The notes under the pieces: model-generated
Told to the model about the DNA's origin: nothing
Database searches by the model: none
Seen by the model: the letters and a program-made list of their open reading frames with translations, nothing else
Assembly: GCA_900771995.1 (NCBI GenBank)
Contig: CAAGQC010000011.1
Coordinates: forward strand, 1 to 12,259
Direction: 5' to 3'
From: Lachnospiraceae bacterium
Lineage (GTDB): Bacteria > Bacillota > Clostridia > Lachnospirales > Lachnospiraceae
DNA: 12,259 nt
Translations under genes and position numbers: made by a program
In this document: positions 8,837-12,259 of the stretch, one piece after another
Numbering within the stretch: position 1 is the stretch's first letter
Layout: every line of letters begins with the position of its first letter

Positions 8837-8997
8837 AATCCCATCTCGAGAAAGTCTTTATATAGGCGAAGATATCATGGATTTCAGAACATCGGATATC
8901 TTTTCAGGCATGTAATGTGCAGTCAATGGCAGATCGCCGGAACATTCATTTTTAGGAAAATGGAAAGGGTGGATATAGAAAGCAGGTAGGAAAGGCT

Positions 8998-9435
8998 GTA
9001 GATAATCTGCAGCTTCATGTATGGGAGATGCGATATCTGCCCCGAGAAATCAGAGAACGCTTTCAAAGCGATATGCGGATCGTGCTTGATTATCTGGCAG
9101 AGGGAAACGGTTATTGCTCGGACCGTAAGGTGGTCCATAAAGAAGCCACCATCAAGATGCTCCGGGTGCTTTCCGGAGACAGGAATGTCGAGGATACCGG
9201 AGAGATACTGAAAGAAATGAATATTACAGAGGAGGATGAGATCAGTATGTGTGAATTATTTGATCAGTATACAAGGCGGAGAGTTGCGCAGGGAATTACA
9301 CAAGGGATCGCACAGGGAATTATAATTATGTGCAGGGAATTTAACACAAGCTATGAAGAGACTTTACAGCAGGTAAGAGAGAAACTTCATATTTCGGAAC
9401 AGGAAGCAGAAAAAGAGATGCAACTTTATTGGTAA
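8998..9435 (+). pseudogene. C-terminal remnant of an Rpn-family (PD-(D/E)XK) nuclease / transposase-like protein
   Basis: The frame ending at TAA 9433-9435 encodes a tail typical of Rpn/YhgA-like proteins: a helical segment with LPREIRERFQSDMRIVLDYL, a short acidic stretch before MCELFDQY, then QGITQGIAQGI repeats leading into a charged helix. In this family the catalytic PD-(D/E)XK core lies N-terminal to this part and the whole protein is about 280-330 aa. Here it is absent. Family-like sequence (VDNLQLHVWEMRYLP) continues in frame upstream of the first ATG at 9028, back to about 8998, with no usable start codon. A TAG at 8953-8955 closes the frame further upstream. The ATG at 9028 also has a poorly spaced Shine-Dalgarno (GGGAG directly abutting it). 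I therefore read it as a decayed fragment, though a 135-aa product from 9028 cannot be excluded. Family assignment is from remembered patterns. Confidence 0.65.
9283..9326 (+). repeat. 12-base tandem repeat encoding QGI units
   Basis: About three degenerate 12-base units around GCGCAGGGAATT, ACAAGGGATC and GCACAGGGAATT encode QGI(T/A). Such GI/QG repeats commonly expand and contract in the C-terminal linker of Rpn-type proteins. Confidence 0.55.
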
Positions 9436-9450
9436 AACGTTAATAGTAAC

Positions 9451-9479
9451 TTGACTTTTTCTTTCTACTATGATAAAAA
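9451..9479 (+). promoter_or_regulatory. Putative promoter of the trans-sulfuration gene
   Basis: TTGACT (9451-9456) and TAAAAA (9474-9479) are separated by 17 bases, in an AT-rich stretch just after the Rpn remnant. The -35 is good and the -10 is mediocre. Transcription would begin near 9486, giving a leader of only about 70 bases, too short for a SAM riboswitch or T-box. Confidence 0.5.
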
Positions 9480-9488
9480 TATACTATA

Positions 9489-9505
9489 CCTACTGGAACA
9501 GTAGG
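9489..9505. promoter_or_regulatory. Palindromic operator candidate (CCTACTG-GAA-CAGTAGG)
   Basis: A perfect 7-bp inverted repeat with a 3-base spacer sits at the predicted transcription start of the trans-sulfuration gene, well placed for repression. The core ACT-N5-AGT preceded by ATACC has the same geometry as Rrf2-family (IscR/CymR-type) operators, which often control cysteine and methionine genes. The regulator assignment is inference. Confidence 0.5.
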
Positions 9506-9558
9506 AAATATAGCAAAATACTCAGAAAAACGATACATAGACATAGGAGGAGAAAAAG

Positions 9559-10698
9559 ATGGCATTTGCAGCAGAGACCATATGCGTCCAGGGAAGTAAT
9601 GAGAGAAAGGATCCGTTTGGCGCCATCAGCATGCCCATTTATCAGAATGCGGCGTATGCGCATCCGGGACTGGGGAAGAGTACAGGATATGATTATTCCC
9701 GTTGCAGTAACCCCACCAGAGACGAGGTGCAGAAGACGGTAGCCCTGTTGGAGCAGGGAACGGAGGCACTGGCATTTTCTACGGGAATGGCGGCAATCAC
9801 TGCAATGATGGAAATCTTTTCTCCCGGGGATCATCTGATCGCTACGGATGATCTCTATGGTGGTACCTTAAGATTATGGAACATGATCAGCCACAAGAAC
9901 GGAATTTCCGTGGACTGCGTGGACACTTCCAATGTGGATACCGTGAAGGCAGCATTGCGTCCGGAGACGAAAGCCATCTATCTGGAGACACCCTCCAACC
10001 CTATGATGAAAGTAGCAGATATTAAGGGCATCGCAGATCTGGCTCATGAGAACGGCTGCCTGCTGATCGTAGACAACACCTTCCTGTCCCCTTATTTCCA
10101 GAAGCCTCTTACGTTAGGCGCCGATATCGTGGTGCACAGTGGCACAAAATATCTGGAGGGACATAATGACACACTATCCGGTTTCCTCGTAGTGAAGGAT
10201 GATGCGCTGTACCAGCAGCTCTATAATATCTACAAGACCACGGGTGCTTGTCTGTCTGCGTTTGACAGCTGGTTAATGCTTCGTGGCATCAAGACACTGG
10301 CTGTCCGCATGGAACAGCACCAGAAGAATGCATTGGCAATCGCACACTGGCTGGAAGAGAGACCGGAGGTAGAGAAGGTATATTATATCGGTCTGGATTC
10401 CCGACCGGATAAGGCACTCATCGACAGACAGTGCACCGGATATGGCGGAATGATCTCCTTTAGGTTGAATTCTGCCGAAAAAGCTGTTAAAATTTTGGAG
10501 AGCGTAAAACTGATCCGTTTTGCGGAAAGCCTGGGAGGCGTGGAAAGCCTCTTGACCTATCCCATGAAGCAGACCCACGCAGATGTACCGGTAGAAGTCA
10601 GAGAAGCGTTGGGCGTAGACGAGAAGCTTCTGAGAATGTCAGTGGGAATCGAGAACATCGACGATCTGCTGGCAGATCTGGAACGGGCGTTTGCCTGA
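9559..10698 (+). CDS. Trans-sulfuration PLP enzyme (cystathionine gamma-synthase / beta-lyase family)
   Basis: A 379-aa, full-length member of the Cys/Met metabolism PLP-dependent family (fold type I), a cytosolic tetramer in known members. Visible signatures are SRCSNPTRDEV near the N terminus (phosphate-binding region), FSTGMAAI, LYGGTLRLW, the cofactor-contacting Asp in IVDNTF (D172), and the Schiff-base lysine in HSGTKYLEGHND (K197). The C-terminal SLGGVESL motif is also typical. Family members make cystathionine or homocysteine from activated homoserine, or cleave cystathionine. Sequence alone does not separate MetB, MetC and MccB-like activities, so no symbol is given. The start is supported by AGGAGGAG at 9545-9552, ideally spaced from the ATG. 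A MalY/PatB-type C-S lyase follows 207 bases downstream on the same strand, which fits cysteine/methionine interconversion. Confidence 0.9.
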   Translation: MAFAAETICVQGSNERKDPFGAISMPIYQNAAYAHPGLGKSTGYDYSRCSNPTRDEVQKTVALLEQGTEALAFSTGMAAITAMMEIFSPGDHLIATDDLYGGTLRLWNMISHKNGISVDCVDTSNVDTVKAALRPETKAIYLETPSNPMMKVADIKGIADLAHENGCLLIVDNTFLSPYFQKPLTLGADIVVHSGTKYLEGHNDTLSGFLVVKDDALYQQLYNIYKTTGACLSAFDSWLMLRGIKTLAVRMEQHQKNALAIAHWLEERPEVEKVYYIGLDSRPDKALIDRQCTGYGGMISFRLNSAEKAVKILESVKLIRFAESLGGVESLLTYPMKQTHADVPVEVREALGVDEKLLRMSVGIENIDDLLADLERAFA

Positions 10699-10905
10699 GC
10701 GTGGTTGACTGATATACATAATAGTTCAGCCAGCTCGGATGAGGCTTGGAAAGTTTCATGATGGATGTAGTGAAGCAGACGAAGTGAGTATGTAGAACGA
10801 TTCAAAACGGAAGAATGCGTGTGAATAGCAGAAAATAATTTTTAACATGCGACTGGGTGCCGTAGACACAAAGTTTGCAGGTTATTGAAAGGTAAGAGAA
10901 TTAGC

Positions 10906-12102
10906 ATGACCACATACAATTTTGATGAAATTATAAATCGCAAGGGAACGAATTGCCTGAAATACGATTATGCGGTAGAGAGAGGAAAGCCCGCAGATGT
11001 TCTGCCTCTATGGGTGGCAGATATGGATTTCACGGTATCTGAAGAAATCACGAAAAGTCTTCATGCAGCAGTAGAGCATGGCATCTACGGATATACACAG
11101 CCCAAGGAGCCCTATTACAATGCGGTGATGAACTGGATGGAGAAGAACCACAACTGGAAGACGAAACGGGAGTGGATCGTGAAGACTCCCGGCGTGGTAT
11201 TTGCCCTGGGGGCTGCCGTCCGGGCATTCACGGATCCCGGGGATGCTGTATTGATACAGAATCCGGTCTATTATCCGTTTACCAACATTGTCCGGGACAA
11301 CGACCGGAAAGTAGTGGACAACACACTGGTATATGAGAAAACTTCCGCACGGAAGAACGGTTACCGGATCGATTTCGAAGACTTTGAACGTAAGATCGAG
11401 CAGGAGCATATCAAGCTGTTTATCCTGTGCAATCCGCACAATCCGGTAGGCAGAGTTTGGACAAAAGAGGAATTACAGCAGCTGGGAGAGATCTGTCTGC
11501 GTCATCATGTGATCGTGGTAAGTGACGAGATCCACAATGATTTTGTCTACCCCGGATATGAGCATACGGTGTTCGCTACAGTAGATCCCCGTTTTGCGGA
11601 ATTTACTGTGACCTGTACAGCACCCAGTAAGACCTTCAATCTGGCAGGCCTGCAGATTTCCCATATTTTTATTTCCAATGAGAAAATGCGGGAAGCATTC
11701 CGGAAGGAGATTGACAAGACCGGCTATGATGAACCCAATGCGCTGGGAACGGTTGCCTGTGAGGCTGCGTACCGTGCCGGAGAGGAGTGGCTGGATCAGC
11801 TGAGAGCCTATTTGCTTGAAAATCTGAATTTCCTGCGGACCTATCTGCAGGAGAAGCTTCCGAAGATCCATCTGGTGGAGCCGGAGGGCACATATCTTGT
11901 ATGGCTGGACTGCAGCGAACTGGGCATTTCCGGCAAGGAACTGGATCAGTTTATTGTGGAGAAAGCCGGACTTTGGCTGGACGGTGGATCCATGTTCGGC
12001 TCCTGTGGCGCTGATTTTCAGCGAGTGAACATTGCCTGCCCCAGAGCAACACTGGAACTTGCACTGGATAAGCTGAAAGCGGCAGTGGACAGCTTGAGTT
12101 AG
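10906..12102 (+). CDS. patB: MalY/PatB-type cystathionine beta-lyase (PLP-dependent C-S lyase)
   Basis: A 398-aa class I/II aminotransferase-fold protein of the MalY/PatB subgroup. Seen in sequence: an N-terminal YNFDEIINRKGTNCLKYD segment, LPLWVADMDF typical of this subgroup, CNPHNPVGRVW, SDEIHNDF with the cofactor-binding Asp (D207), and the Schiff-base lysine in APSKTFNLAGLQ (K242). Known members cleave cystathionine or cysteine at the C-S bond to give pyruvate, ammonia and a thiol (homocysteine or H2S). MalY of E. coli also interacts with the regulator MalT, but nothing here suggests that. The ATG at 10906 is chosen over an in-frame TTG at 10885, since GAAAGG at 10887-10892 precedes it and MTTYNFDEI begins like known members. 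It is probably co-regulated with the trans-sulfuration enzyme upstream, although the 207-base gap could hold its own promoter. Length matches the family. Confidence 0.9.
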   Translation: MTTYNFDEIINRKGTNCLKYDYAVERGKPADVLPLWVADMDFTVSEEITKSLHAAVEHGIYGYTQPKEPYYNAVMNWMEKNHNWKTKREWIVKTPGVVFALGAAVRAFTDPGDAVLIQNPVYYPFTNIVRDNDRKVVDNTLVYEKTSARKNGYRIDFEDFERKIEQEHIKLFILCNPHNPVGRVWTKEELQQLGEICLRHHVIVVSDEIHNDFVYPGYEHTVFATVDPRFAEFTVTCTAPSKTFNLAGLQISHIFISNEKMREAFRKEIDKTGYDEPNALGTVACEAAYRAGEEWLDQLRAYLLENLNFLRTYLQEKLPKIHLVEPEGTYLVWLDCSELGISGKELDQFIVEKAGLWLDGGSMFGSCGADFQRVNIACPRATLELALDKLKAAVDSLS

Positions 12103-12178
12103 TTTCGATAGATCAGTCCCGGACAAAGATATCTGCGGACAGCTCTTTCGAATAATGAAAAATTTGTAACTATTCAGA

Positions 12179-12240
12179 GCCATGTAAATTTAGACATAAT
12201 GCCATGCTTGCATGAGCAATTATGGCTAAATTTATATGGC
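12179..12240. repeat. Long intergenic hairpin, MITE/REP-like
   Basis: Arms 12179-12200 and 12219-12240 pair over 22 positions with one mismatch (A12194/G12225) and one G-U pair. A second short palindrome, CATGC-TT-GCATG (12203-12214), lies inside the loop. The 9-mer CATGAGCAA occurs at 12211-12219 and again at 12251-12259, the end of the window. There is no T-run, so it is a poor terminator. The form suggests a dispersed non-coding element, cut by the window edge. Confidence 0.6.
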
Positions 12241-12259
12241 GAAGTAACCACATGAGCAA

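Noticed and set aside
8706..8915. 69-aa + strand ORF after the pilus operon
   Set aside because: It runs straight through the intrinsic terminator and the putative promoter, has no ribosome binding site, and its product has no recognisable features.
9486..9558. SAM riboswitch or T-box in front of the trans-sulfuration gene
   Set aside because: The leader is only about 70 bases and contains a short palindrome but no multi-stem aptamer or terminator.
9470..9742. 90-aa + strand ORF overlapping the start of the trans-sulfuration gene
   Set aside because: It is in a different frame from the clear PLP enzyme, starts in the promoter region, and encodes an arginine-rich nonsense product.
10885..10905. 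TTG (10885) as start of the PatB-like gene
   Set aside because: The AAAGG Shine-Dalgarno lies inside this extension and points to the ATG at 10906, which also matches the family N terminus.
1..12259. CRISPR array, tRNA, rRNA or intact insertion sequence
   Set aside because: No regularly spaced direct repeats, cloverleaf, rRNA sequence or transposase with terminal repeats was seen; the Rpn remnant is the only mobile-like gene.

Overview
The window looks like a chromosomal segment from a Firmicute of the class Clostridia, most likely Lachnospiraceae. The grounds are strong AGGAGG-type ribosome binding sites, moderate GC, a Gram-positive type IV pilus (T4P) cluster, an Rpn-type nuclease remnant with QGI repeats, and neighbouring PLP-dependent C-S lyase genes. 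This is inferred from gene content and style. There is no rRNA or marker gene here to settle it.

Bases 1-8685 are the 3' end of a T4P / type II secretion-like operon, all on the + strand. In order it encodes the C-terminal end of a protein with a bactofilin- or PilX-like beta-rich tail; a 196-aa GspH/FimU-like prepilin; an unusually large 834-aa prepilin-like protein whose body carries about four Ig-like repeats; and a 1754-aa Sec-exported protein with several calcium-loop motifs. The genes overlap or nearly abut, which suggests co-translation. The order of minor pilins followed by a huge secreted protein with a DxDxDGxxD loop recalls the Gram-negative fimU-pilV-pilW-pilX-pilY1 operon. It suggests a Gram-positive functional counterpart of the PilY1 tip adhesin. 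That is the most interesting hypothesis in the window. A strong intrinsic terminator at 8733-8771 closes the unit.

Bases 8772-9435 are a degraded region. A plausible promoter precedes the C-terminal remnant of an Rpn-family (PD-(D/E)XK) nuclease whose N-terminal catalytic half is missing.

Bases 9440-12102 hold a sulfur amino acid block. A promoter and a perfect 7-bp inverted-repeat operator candidate precede a cystathionine gamma-synthase/beta-lyase family enzyme, followed by a MalY/PatB-type C-S lyase. Together they would interconvert cysteine, cystathionine and homocysteine. The window ends in a long near-perfect hairpin (12179-12240), which looks like a dispersed intergenic repeat or MITE-like element.
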